Assembly (NCBI GenBank): GCA_037367405.1
Contig: JAZKJV010008261.1
Coordinates: 1,488,001-1,552,000 of the forward strand
Source: Ottelia alismoides
Lineage: Eukaryota > Streptophyta > Magnoliopsida > Alismatales > Hydrocharitaceae
Length of the DNA stretch: 64,000 nucleotides
Reading direction: 5' to 3'
Both the position numbers and the translations under genes were made by a program. Shown one piece after another: positions 48,263 through 58,742 of the stretch. How positions within the stretch are numbered: the stretch's first letter is position 1; every line of letters starts with the position of its first letter. The notes under the pieces are model-generated. The model was not told the DNA's origin, ran no database searches, and saw nothing but the letters and a program-made list of their open reading frames with translations.

Positions 48263-51111
48263 TGTAACATCTGTGTTTTTTTAGTAGGGGGTTTTGTGCA
48301 AAAAATAAAATCTTTATAGAAAATGAATAGAATGATAATTATGGAGTGTAATATATATTGATGCATAATAAGCAAAAATAATAATAAATAAAACAAAAAA
48401 TGAAACGGCATAACTTACATGTCGTTCAAAGGAGAAGGATAGAATGATTTTTTTAACCAACCAAATGACAACTTCATCAAATGGTTAAAAAACAAACAAA
48501 CAAATTAATAATAAGTTACGGTTGTGCAAATTAAGATAAATAATAAAAAAAATTTGTTGCAACAAACTTTTAAAGAAAAAGAACGAGTCTTGTGGGGGGA
48601 TTATCCTCCGTTAATGTTGGGTTGATTTCTCCCTCTAAATAAAATTATAAATGCCAATTAAAGGGGATTGAATCCCTACGAGTCCTTCATGCCGCGTTTA
48701 GAGATAGGAAGAGAGACAGAGATAGAGAGAGAGAGACGGTATTATTTCCCCTACCTTCTGCTAATCGCCTCGAGCAAGATTGGGGTTGTTGTAAGCAACA
48801 TCGAACATTGCAAGTTTTGGGGGCGGTCATGTATTGAGCGACGAAACAAAGTCCAACACCGAGAGTCGGCAGATTAGTTGATCATAAGGTAAATCCGTAG
48901 TTTTTATCAAGTCATTATCAATTGAACAGTGTCATCATTTCCTCGGATTCTCGTTAACGGAATGAATTATTTTCATAATGTTAGAGCCAAAACTTTGCAT
49001 AACAATGAACATGTTAGAAAAATTTTTTAAACTCAAGACTAAACCTTTACACGTGTAATAAGTTTTTTTGTTGTTCATCTCTTTTTTCTTCCCTAGTTAT
49101 GCTTTTGTAAGTACCCTATTGATTGGTTCCTGCATGCATCTTGTAATTGCTATATGATCTTGTTAATCTGTAATGCATTGATTCATATTGATCATAGAAA
49201 TTATTATTTAATATATACCTTAATGATCTTATTAACAATAATTAATTGCTCATCAATTAATTCCAACAAATTGGGATCTAGAAAATTGGTCAAGTTAGCA
49301 ATTAAGACCACCTAATGTCCGTCAAAGTTGAACTGCTTACATGGAAGGGACATCCTAATTGGTTTCCATATAATTCTCGGGCTAGACCTACTTAAACTTG
49401 GAGTTATTATATAATTAATTCTAGACTATGATTTGAACGAATACTCTCAAGAGCATAAGGATGTGGACAAGGCCTTGGCTGCGAAGCTAAGTTCGCAATC
49501 ATTGCTCTACAATGGATTAAGGGTTCCCTATACTTAAATTTGGTCATATTGGTCAGATTCACTCTTTGGATATGAGGATCTAAGATGATTAACCTCCTTA
49601 ATTCTTTTTATGTTTGAAATATAACTTGGCTACCAAACTCACTCCACACATGTTGTTAGTCTGTTGCATTTCTGTCGAGCTACCTCGTCTATATTTCTTC
49701 CTTCAAGTACGATTCAAAAATGACATGCTAGCGAGTAACAAGCATTAGAAGTAATAACATAAACATGCAAATTCACAGAGATCAATTTTCACTACATCAA
49801 AAGAAGGAAGCTATTATATGAAATTATATAATACATACAACTTAGAAGCCAAAAAAACTAACTTTACAAACTTTGTACTTGGTATTAAAATAAATCCTTT
49901 TTTGTTAGGTGATAACTAATTTATGCGGACAGGGAAACTTACAGATCTATCCATATCATTTTCCTATCAAGGTATGTACATTAATTTATGTCTCATACCA
50001 TTGTTGTTTATACCCCACATTCGATTTTATTAGTTATTGCAATGGAGTTTTTATAATATCTCGTTAAACTTCTTTGATTATATCTCTGTATTTACAACTT
50101 TAGGTAACTAAGTGCTATGTTGATATTTAGTCCTAATGCTTATCTATGGATTAGTTGTTAAATATTACAGAGATAGATACATCAATATATATAGTTTAAT
50201 TTGCATTTTTTGTCCAAATATTTTTATTGAAAAATAAGTTATTGTTTTTGACACCACCATTGTGCGGGAGTAGACATTGTTCATTGTTGGTCCATTAGAG
50301 ACTTTGACCTAGCTGGGTGCCGCGCGGACGGTTAATTCCGCCAATTGACCGTTGTAGGCGGGTAATCCTACACTACTTCCAAATAATTTCCTCTACGACG
50401 GTTGACTTAGAATTGATGTTCATTGCATTAGGGTTTGGATAGGAGACCTTGTATTGATATTTGTTTTAACTTAAAAATTTTGATTTAAGGGAACGTGGTG
50501 GCTTCTATCCAAGCTCGGGCTACCCGGTGTCGGCAGATGATATTGATCTATATTTGATATGGATTTTGATATTATAGTCACAAAATTTGTGATATTAAAG
50601 GAAATTTATTGAATTGTCATTGTTATCCCATGATGATTGGCATAATTGAAAAAGTCTTATGATACTTCATCGTTTATTTATTGATTTATATTCCTTATCA
50701 TATGGAATTGACATTATATTATTCTTTACTACTCATTGTATATGGTTATAATGGTATGTCTCATAAATTATTGGTGCATACTTAGTCAAATTCATTTGAC
50801 TAATATTGATTTATAACCTTGCAGCTTAGAGGAAAGCAAGAGGGTTGGTCGTTGGCTGGATTGAAGAGTCTTTGATATTTTCTATCCTCTTAAGTCATTG
50901 TACGGATAGACTTATTTAATTTTATTGTGTAGTTCAGACTTGATGACTCTTTATTTATTGGTTAAGTTCATTTATTCTTCCATTATGTATGGCACTTGAA
51001 AGTTAATTATGGATTATTGAGTTTTGTCTCGCTTCTGGACTCGAAAAAAAATTTCATTGTTTTGGGATGCTTCCGCAATTTTCCCTATATTTTGAGGTTC
51101 GAGACGTGACA
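48263..51111 (+). mobile_element. Chromovirus-like 5' LTR
   Basis: A plus-strand LTR of about 2.85 kb, judged from its ends. It starts TGTAACATCTGTG, a common start in plant chromoviruses, and finishes ...GAGACGTGACA, three bases before a tRNA-Met PBS. It includes a CT/GA-rich tract (48710-48740) and a GC-richer block with GGTGCCGCGCGGACGG (50319). The second LTR is missing, so the left boundary is not proven. A possible TATA box is at 48646-48652. Confidence 0.7.
48646..48652 (+). promoter_or_regulatory. Possible TATA box in chromovirus LTR
   Basis: TATAAAT precedes a short GC-richer stretch by about 30 bp. It is the only good match in the first 500 bp of the LTR. Confidence 0.35.
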
Positions 51112-51114
51112 ACG

Positions 51115-51127
51115 TGGTATCAGAGTC
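51115..51127 (+). other. Chromovirus primer binding site, tRNA-Met
   Basis: TGGTATCAGAGTC follows the LTR end by three bases. It is the classical initiator-Met PBS of chromoviruses. Confidence 0.88.
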
Positions 51128-51227
51128 AAATGGAAGATTAGAGGAATATTATCCAATTTTAAGATGACTTATGATATTTGTAGATTATGTTTGGAATAGC
51201 TGACTAATTTATCGTCACTATTCGTAG

Positions 51228-52427
51228 ATGTTGACCGTCTCGAACCGTAAGCGGAGTCATCGCTCCCATGATTTGGCATCACAGAATGCCAAGTTGATGA
51301 AGACGGTCGAAGAGCTCTCCCGGTTGATTCGTGATCAAGCTGATCACCACCATAGCAAGGACAAGGATCAGAGACGTCGCGAGAGGCGTCTTGTAGAAAA
51401 AGACGACTTCGTGAGGAACGTAGGGATGAAGTCACCTTTGAGAGATTCTTAAAGGTGAACCCACCTAGCTTTGAAGGTGGGGTAGATGCTGAAATTGCAG
51501 ATCGATGGCTGGAGGAGATAGAAAAATTGTTCGATGCAATCAGATGTCTGGATCATAGCAAGGTCTCCTTTGCTACTCATCAACTGAAGGGTCCTGCTAA
51601 GGACTGGTGGACCAGCTGCCAGTTGCGGAAATTTGAAAAAGGAGAGATTATCCTGTGGGATGAGTTTGTTAAACTCTTCCGAGAACAATATATTCTGATG
51701 CACTTGCAATTGATTAAGGAGTAAGAGTTTATTAATCTGAAGCAGGGAGATCTGAATGTTGTTGAATATAACAACAAGTTTCATCGCTTACTGAAGTATG
51801 CTCCACACTTATATCGAGATGAATATCGGATGACTCAGAAGTTCATTGAGGGACTTCACCCTGCTTTAAGATCGAAGGTTCTTTCCAGCATGCCGAAGAT
51901 CATGGAGGATGCCCTAGCAAGTGCTACCACCATGGAGCGAGATTTCTTGCGTAGAAAGGAGGAGAAGACGCGCCATGATTGGAAGTATCGATTCGGGAAG
52001 AACAAACCATTCAAAAATTCTCAGAAGCAGAAGCAAGCCTCCATGCCAGGGAAAAACAACAGATTTCTTGAATGCTCTTTCTGTCATCGTTTCCATCCTG
52101 GAGAATGCTATCTCAAGAATGGTCAGTGTTTGAACTGTGGAGAGAAAGGGCACTTTGTTCGTGATTGTCCGAAGCCTAGGAAGCAGTCCATAGCTCAAGG
52201 ACAAGAGCAAAAGATGAAGGTTCCTGCACGAGTTTATGCTTTTACCACGGGAGATGATGCTGCTAAGGATGACAAGGTCATCGAAGGTACTCTTCTTATT
52301 GACAATTTCAATGCAAAGATTCTTTTTGATACTGGTGCCACGCATAGCTTTATTTCTGAGGCTCTAGTAAAAAGCATGGATGTCAAGCCAAAGCTTCTAG
52401 ATATTGATTTAATTGTGGCGAGCCCAT
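51228..52427 (+). pseudogene. Chromovirus gag and start of protease, truncated
   Basis: This is Gag with a basic, charged N-terminus (RKRSHRSHD; RRRERRLVEKDD). The gag domain follows: NPPSFEGGVDAEIADRWLEE, CLDHSKVSFATHQLKGPAKD, WWTSC, LFREQY, then VEYNNKFHRLLKYAP and RMTQKFIEGLHPALR. A zinc knuckle CLNCGEKGHFVRDC (CX2CX4HX4C, about 52125-52170) comes next, then the protease active site LFDTGATHSFIS (about 52323-52360). A frameshift near 51410 joins two frames, and a TAA at 51722-51724 interrupts the middle. The match ends at DLIVASP (52427), where another sequence begins. RT and everything downstream are absent. Confidence 0.88.
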
Positions 52428-52828
52428 GGAACTGGGGGAGAAGCTGCAAAGTGTTCGGGAGGAACTTGAAGTCCCCACGATGGCTGGAAGAACGACCCAA
52501 TGATGCGTCAAAGTCAATCCGGGATTATGTAACTCCTGCATCGGTCTCGGCTGGTCCGGTACTGCTCCTGCTGCGGCGGCTGCTGCGGCTGCTGCTGCCT
52601 CATCGGGTCTCCTCGACCCGTCTCTGGGCTCACGCTGGTCGCGAGCGGCTCTCAACTGCTCCATCTCACGCCTCATCTCTATCATGAATGCTCCCTGATC
52701 CCTCAACTGCTGTTGAACTGTCTTGAGGGAGGCGATTAGGATGGAGTTGATCGTACCTTGGTCCAAAATGAATGTATGCTCATGCTGGGGACCTCTGGTG
52801 TGATCATCACTGCTGCCGGCCATGGTCT
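52383..52828 (-). pseudogene. Gag-like 5' coding fragment (exon-2-like), antisense to the chromovirus
   Basis: A minus-strand frame opens at an ATG in good context (ACCATGGCC, 52821-52823) and runs 146 codons. It has MAGSSDDHTRGPQHEHTF, a helical coiled-coil stretch (IASLKTVQQQLRDQGAF, MRREMEQLRAARDQRE), a basic/acidic segment and an Ala run. A coiled coil at the start fits a retroelement Gag, but I cannot identify the family from memory. The last 50 residues may be out-of-frame junk from the junction near 52430-52540. Five bases before the ATG, the sequence joins a copy of Athila-3 LTR sequence (52829-52952). Confidence 0.55.
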
Positions 52829-52952
52829 TGGATGGTCGAGGTCGATTGTGGAAGAGCTCCTGAAGCTCCTGGTCTTTGCCTCGAGGGTCGTCGATGCCCG
52901 AGGCTCGAGCGCTACTCCTGGGCGGTGCACGGCAGCGCTAGGTTGCCAGATC
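52829..52952 (-). repeat. Copy of an LTR leader exon (matches 55167-55290)
   Basis: 124 bp align without gaps to 55167-55290 of the Athila-3 LTR, with seven differences that are all transitions. In the LTR copy the minus strand continues CCATCCA^GTAAGC. Here it continues CCATCCA^AGACCATGG into the gag-like frame. This is the pattern of a spliced and reverse-transcribed RNA. Confidence 0.85.
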
Positions 52953-53865
52953 TTTGCACTCGGGACTCAGAGCTCAACAAGAAAAATAAATCGGACAACC
53001 AAATAAGATAGAAACACGATAAAACCAACTAGCATTCCTAGCTATGGGATTGACCTGGTATAGCTCCCAGGGTCGAACTCGAGGAGCACGAGATGGCCTT
53101 GCGGCCTACGAAGTAGTCTAAAATAAAGAAAAATATAAACAAATTATATTTGGTGGATTTTTAATATTTTTATATTTTTTTGGATTTTTTAATTATAAAG
53201 AAAATAAGAAAACAAGGAAATCACACAAATTCAAGCAATTATTTAATTATTCAAAAATGCTCTAAAAAATCAAACAAAAATATTTTTAGAATTTTTATAT
53301 TTTTTTACTGTTTTTAGTGAATTTTTGAGAATTTTCTGATTTTTAGGGAATTTTCTAAAAATGAAGTAAGGCAGAAACCAATGAAAACTGTCCAATCAGG
53401 CTTCTAAAACCATTTAAAAACACTAAATGGTTGTTTCAAGGCCTATATGTATTTTTCTTGAAAAATATAAAAAAAAAGGAAAAACAAGAGAAAGAGTTTA
53501 TTATTTTTGGTATTTTCTATGAATTATTAGAATTTTTATGAGTTTTTCAGTGTTTTTCAATTTTTATATTTTTTATGAATCCAAAAATGACCAAAAATGG
53601 TCAGAAAATCAAGCACACTAAAACAAACAAAATACGAATTTTTGGTAATTTTTAAAGAGGGTTTTATATTTTTTTGTGAATTTTAACTCTGAACAGGCAG
53701 AAAAATGGATGTTTTTGAATTTTTAAAAATAATAAAACAACTCAAAATTGTACCCAAAAATTAGGGAAAATTTTACACAGTGGCAGGAGCCAGCGTGTCT
53801 AATTTTCACTCAATTTGGGTTGAATTTGATATTTTATTAAAATCAAAAACAAAAAACCAGTGTAT

Positions 53866-54276
53866 AGGGACCTAGTTGCAATAAGAATAAAGTTCTGGGC
53901 TGAAAATGGAACAAATCCAGAAATCCAAGGGGTCCTGGTGCAAAAATTCCAAGTTTGCACGCGACAGGCATGTGTACTGGGCACACAGGGACCAATATGC
54001 AATAAAAATACTTCCCCAAACTTCTTAGCAACATGTGCTAAAAGTCTAGGGGAGATATTGCAAAATGCCCAACAAATTCAACACATGTTCAAAAAAATTC
54101 ATTCACAGGGACATAAATGCAATTAACAAGAAAGATCTTTCATTCATTAACAAACTTAAACTACAGCCCAAAGTATGCAAATTCTCCAAAGTATCACGTG
54201 ACGATGCACGTGTCCAACATATACAGGGGTAGAAATGCAATAAAAGCAAACAACCAGGGTCTCTATGCAATTTTAC
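53866..54276 (-). repeat. Degenerate ~60-bp motif array in Athila-3 U5
   Basis: The plus-strand motif AGGG(A/G)..N4-6..TGCAAtaa starts at about 53866, 53926, 53985, 54045, 54105, 54223 and 54253, with a weak copy near 54165. Most units also carry CATGTG, ACATGT or CACGTG further on. Spacer sequence is not conserved. Confidence 0.7.
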
Positions 54277-55165
54277 CAAAATGAAATGAACTATGGAAAA
54301 TATTTACATGACTAAATGATAAAAACTAAAAGAGAGAGAGCCTAAGGGTAAATTACCCTTTATTAACCGAGGGGCTGGATGCGCGCCACGTGGTGTATCC
54401 GACGGCTCCAGGGGGCGGCGCACCAACGAAGGAGCCTCGGGGTGTGATTGGACGGTGGAGGGCTCGCCACGTGGAGAATCAACAGCTGAGGTACGCTGTG
54501 GCTAACCCTCGCTGGATGGAGGGCGGAGAAGAGGCCATGTGTCGATCAGACGGTAGCTGGAAGGGCCTCTTCTTCGCAGAATCGTGCGGTCCAGATCAAA
54601 TCTGGGCCTCCGGGGTCGAACGAACGGCGGAGTAGGTTCCTGGAAGAACTCCTCACCGGCGAGCTTCGCCGGAGGAATGCTGGTGCGCTGGACCTCCTAG
54701 GGGGCTGCTGATGGGTGAAAAGGGATCGCCAAAGCCTCCCGCGTGTGAAGGACCCCTCCGATGACGCCAAGGAGCTCCAAAGAGCCCGGGCGACAACGGC
54801 GGAGCTGGGCTCTTGTGCCTGGAAGTTGAGGTCGTCAGATGGACCTCCTCTGACCTGGAAAGCTACACAGAAAGACTCTTGGGTCGAGGGCAAAGTGCCT
54901 CGACCCGATTAGCGGCGGAATGGGGGAAAGGTGCGGCGAGGTGGTCGATCTCCGGCGAGGCGATGGCAGTGAAGATCGAAGACCCTGCTCCTGGGTGAGT
55001 CAGGGGGTGCGAGTGGGTGCAGAAGGTGCAGAGAAGGCTCGTGAGTGTGAGGGTCGAGTCCGATGATCGAGAGAGTGACTGGTATGGTCGGAATCGACTA
55101 ACGACGACGAATGGAGGATTTGGGCGTAAATGGAAATTCGAGAAATGTAGAAGAAATTAAGCTTA

Positions 55166-55390
55166 CTGGATGGTCGAGGTCGACTGTGGAAGAGCTCCTG
55201 AAGCTCCTGGTCTTTGCCTCGAGGGTCGTCGATGCCCGAGGCTCGAGTGCTACTCCTGGGCGGCGCGCGACGGCGCTAGGCTGCCAGATCAGTGGCTTGG
55301 GCACCTCCTCCTCACTGCGACACCACCCGCAGCAAGCTGTCACTCAGGCGAAGGTAGTGGAGGTCCTGGGATGGAAAGGCGGAGCCAAAG
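55166..55390 (-). other. Putative LTR leader exon with splice donor
   Basis: Running from the inferred start (about 55390, 30 nt past the TATA-like box) to CCATCCA at 55167, followed by GTAAGC on the minus strand. The last 124 nt are the part duplicated at 52829-52952. If it is spliced, the intron would remove at least 2.2 kb of U5 plus the PBS. Confidence 0.55.
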
Positions 55391-55418
55391 ATGGAGTGCA
55401 ATGTGCGGCGGAGCTGGG

Positions 55419-55427
55419 ATTAAATAC
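55419..55427 (-). promoter_or_regulatory. Athila-3 LTR TATA-like box
   Basis: The minus strand reads CGTATTTAATCCC in the GC-rich block, at the same relative place as the TATA boxes of the other Athila LTRs. Confidence 0.45.
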
Positions 55428-56643
55428 GACTAGGGGTCCGGCTAGAAGAGGTTCGGGTGAGCTTATCGGAGCTCAGACCCCGAGAACCCACCCCGGGCGT
55501 GGATCAAGGATGATCAATGATGGATTAGGATCTGGGGTTTGCGGATTTGGTGATCAGATCAAGGTGTAGTAATTGGGAGAAAAGGCGGGTCGGGCGCAGA
55601 TCCGCGGGCTAGTGGTCCAAGGGGGGGAGTTGACCGGGGGGTCAACATCCCCCGTGGACCAATGGGATGCAACCACGTATTAAATAATTGGAAATTCAAT
55701 ATAAAATAGTAAATGGCCGATTTTGGAAAAGGTTAAAACATGAAAAATGTTTATTTATTTATAAACTATTTTTTTGTGATTTTTATTTAATTTTTTGAAA
55801 GAAAAATTAGGTATTTACAATATAGCATATTATATATAGGTATATACACTATACATTTTTAGTTTTTTTTATTTTTAGTTATTTATTTTTGTACATTTTC
55901 TTCCAATTTTTATTTTATTTATTTATAGAATAAAATTTGGAATAAAAGTATATTTTTATTTTAATTTTATTAATTATTTACATAGGGTAAATAAATACTT
56001 ATATACACATATATACGTGGTATATATACAATATTTATTTTGATTTTTATTTTATTTCTTTTTATTTTATTTTTGTTTTTATGATTTTTATTTTATTTAT
56101 TTACATTATGGGATATGGAATATATACAAATGTTTATGGAATTTTATTTATTTATTTATTGGGATAAATAAATAGATAAAGTGTTTTATGTACATGGTGT
56201 ATATACAATGAGGAAGGAAATTTTATTTTCTTTTAATTTTCTTTTATTTTTCTCATTTTTATTTTAATTTAGTATTTGCAAATATATACATATAAAGACA
56301 AACCCATTTTTATTTTTATTTAGAGGAAAATATTTTTATTTAATTACAGGTATATGTACACATGTGTGAGCTTCCTTATCTCTCTCTACTTGGGTTTTTA
56401 TGCAGTCAGACCCATGTTGAGCCCTCCCTTGGGATTAGGTCGCTCAATATTTATTCTAAATATCTCCCTCTTTTTCTTTTATTTCTTTATTCTCTTATTT
56501 ATGCACAAAAACATACTAATTATTACATTTTACACAATGCATGTTGAATGCTAATTATGATTATTTACATATATCTACATGTGTTTGGCAAAGGTTTTGT
56601 AGCTAAAATAAAAGAATAAAGAGTGATAAATGGGTATTCATCA

Positions 56644-56655
56644 CCCCCCTATACT
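56644..56655 (-). other. Athila-3 polypurine tract
   Basis: The minus strand reads AGTATAGGGGGG directly before TGATGAATACCC. Confidence 0.85.
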
Positions 56656-58250
56656 TAACTTTGTTATTCCCTTAGCAAACACTTATTTGAAAAAGAAGTG
56701 AAAAAGAAAAGGAAAAAGAAAAAGAGGAGAAAATGCATGGATCAAGGTTGATTATTAAACTTGTCTTCATTAAATTGAAATATGGAGCTCGATCAGATCT
56801 TTGGATTATTAATGTGTCGAAACCTTATTTAAATTTAGGTTTAAAACTCAACAACCTCTAAGATCCACTAATCTATAATCAAGACTCCTCAACAATCCAG
56901 ATCAGAACAAGTCTACATACACAAACCCTGAAGACTATGAGTCTTTCCTTGTACTGTGTAAGTGATATATAAGCTCTCCACCTAAGAAGTAGCGAATTGA
57001 CAACCCTCCCCAACAAGGTAACTCTATGACCCTAGTCTGGCCACTCTTTCCTCGAGGAGCGGGGTATTCCCTTCTAAGTTCAAGTTCAACCGGCTCAAGA
57101 AGAGGGGGAAGAAGACAATGGACCATGGCCAGTGTAGCCATGTATCCTTGGGAGCTTAACCAGTGTAGCTAAGTCTCCCTGTTGCAAGCTACATAAGGTG
57201 GGACATGAATCTCAAGCTTTGCTTATTTTCACTATATACATACTCCGGTGGGATTATCACTTTCTATCAGACCCACCACTTTTTTGGAGTTATTTTCTTT
57301 TTGCATTTTTTTCAAGTGCATCCATACAACATATACAATGTGCAACATATATACATAAGGAGTTTTTCCTCTTGAGCCAGTAGACTATCCCTCTTTTGAA
57401 GCATTATTGCAACCCACAACTCCTGTCGTTAGACCTCATGGCAACCAGACCAAGTTGAGACGCACTTCCTTCACTAAAAGAAGAAGAGAGGTTCCGCCTA
57501 GAAGTACTACCCTCATATGCTACCCCAAGTCAAGGAAGACTGCCTCCTCACCACCTCATCCGTAGAGAGCTCGGTGTAAAGTGCGGGTCCAAGTAAAGCC
57601 ATTGTCTATATGAGTCTTGTGTGTGTTGTTAAGTGCTCTACTTAGGCTCATTGAGATGACATGTGATCATAGCCTAGTGGACTCAAAGAATTAACTCACC
57701 ATGGACCTGAAAAGCCTTAACCCTAAGCCCTATAAGGATCCTCTTAGAATTAGGTGGATTAAGATCTTAACCAAGCTCCATTTCCCAATTTAATTCCAAG
57801 CTAATTTAAATGTCAACTATAATCCAGGAAAAACTATATACAAGTATATACAAAGATGCTATTTACACAATATTTACACAAATGCAAAATTCTTGAAAAA
57901 TGTTTTGAAATCATGGATGTATGCATGAATGCAAGTTTTCCAAAATATTTACACAAATTTATACAAGGTTTTTGCAAACTTTTGATTTTCAAAATATTTT
58001 GGAAAAATTTTGTACTATATACATAATTTTGATATACACATATTTACACAATCTTTACACAAAAAGTTTTTGAAAACATTTTTACAAAAATAGTTTGTAC
58101 AATATCTATGTATGTGCACATAAAAGAATGATTATTTACAGGGGAATTTTTTAATTTTTATGGATTTTTGGGTTTTTAGCCATTTTTATTTATTTACACA
58201 CTCACACAAAGTACGAGTTATGGCTAAAGTATATATGAAATATATGCACA
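56656..58250 (-). other. Athila-3 3' noncoding region
   Basis: 1.6 kb without a credible gene. It shares the CCAGTGTAGC pair (57129, 57160) and the GTATTCCCTTCTAAG block (near 57064) with Athila-1. Lys-rich low-complexity sequence lies near 56690-56730. No env-like frame. Confidence 0.7.
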
Positions 58251-58609
58251 CCCCCCTATACTTAGCTCGAACGATGCCCTCAGAGTCAAGAGCGATGAAG
58301 AAGACATAACTCGTGCTTAGTATAGGGAAGTGAAAAGGAAGGCTATATACAAAGACGAATAAAAGAATAGAAAATCAAGAGAACCTCGGCTTTTCCCCCT
58401 ATACTTCGGATCAAATAATCCTAAGTATAGCAGGATGTACACAAAGGGAAAACCGAGTGGAGAATGTAAAGGGTCTACCCCCCCCCCCCCATACTTAGGG
58501 TAAAATATCCCTAAGTATAGGCAGCAAAAACAGGAGTAGAAAGAATTAAAAGAATACCCGAGAGTCCTACATCCCCCCTATACTTAGGGTAAGGTACACC
58601 CTAAGTATA
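58251..58609 (-). repeat. Athila-3 array of four PPT-like hairpins
   Basis: Units begin at 58251, 58395, 58478 and 58573. The first pairs over a long loop (CCCCCTATACTTAGC with GCTTAGTATAGGG at 58315-58327). The second has 13-bp arms with one mismatch. The third has ATACTTAGGG/CCCTAAGTAT arms behind a run of 13 C. The fourth has 12-bp perfect arms TATACTTAGGGT/ACCCTAAGTATA. It lies 134 bp downstream of the pol stop. Confidence 0.88.
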
Positions 58610-58742
58610 ACATAATCAAAGGATGAGAAAAGGGATGTGGGACTAAAGAATGGAATGATATGGGCAACTGGATCTATACAAGTCGGGAGAACAGTGATAA
58701 TCAGGCGTGAGATGCAATAGATGTGAGTCAAGAGACCACATC

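Larger units (their letters stand above)
52953..56643 (-). mobile_element. Athila-3 3' LTR
   Basis: An LTR of about 3.7 kb. Right edge: palindrome TGATAAAT...ATTCATCA (56624-56643) next to the PPT. The left edge is placed near a TG at 52944-52955 by comparison with the other LTRs, where the block TCGAACTC...AGGAG lies about 130-150 bp from the edge. It has a GC-rich block at about 54.36-55.7 kb with the promoter, the motif array at 53866-54276, and AT-rich U3 from 55.7 kb. Small frames in the GC-rich block are not genes. The 5' partner is outside the window. Confidence 0.8.

Noticed and set aside
53799..54126. Frames on both strands with Cys/Gly-rich translation around 53.9-54.1 kb
   Set aside because: They follow the repeated GGGG/TTGCAA motif, and no start or domain fits.
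54390..55569. Frames up to 152 codons in the Athila-3 LTR
   Set aside because: GC-rich LTR sequence with no protein-like conservation. The leader-exon repeat explains the matching pieces at 52.8 and 55.2 kb.
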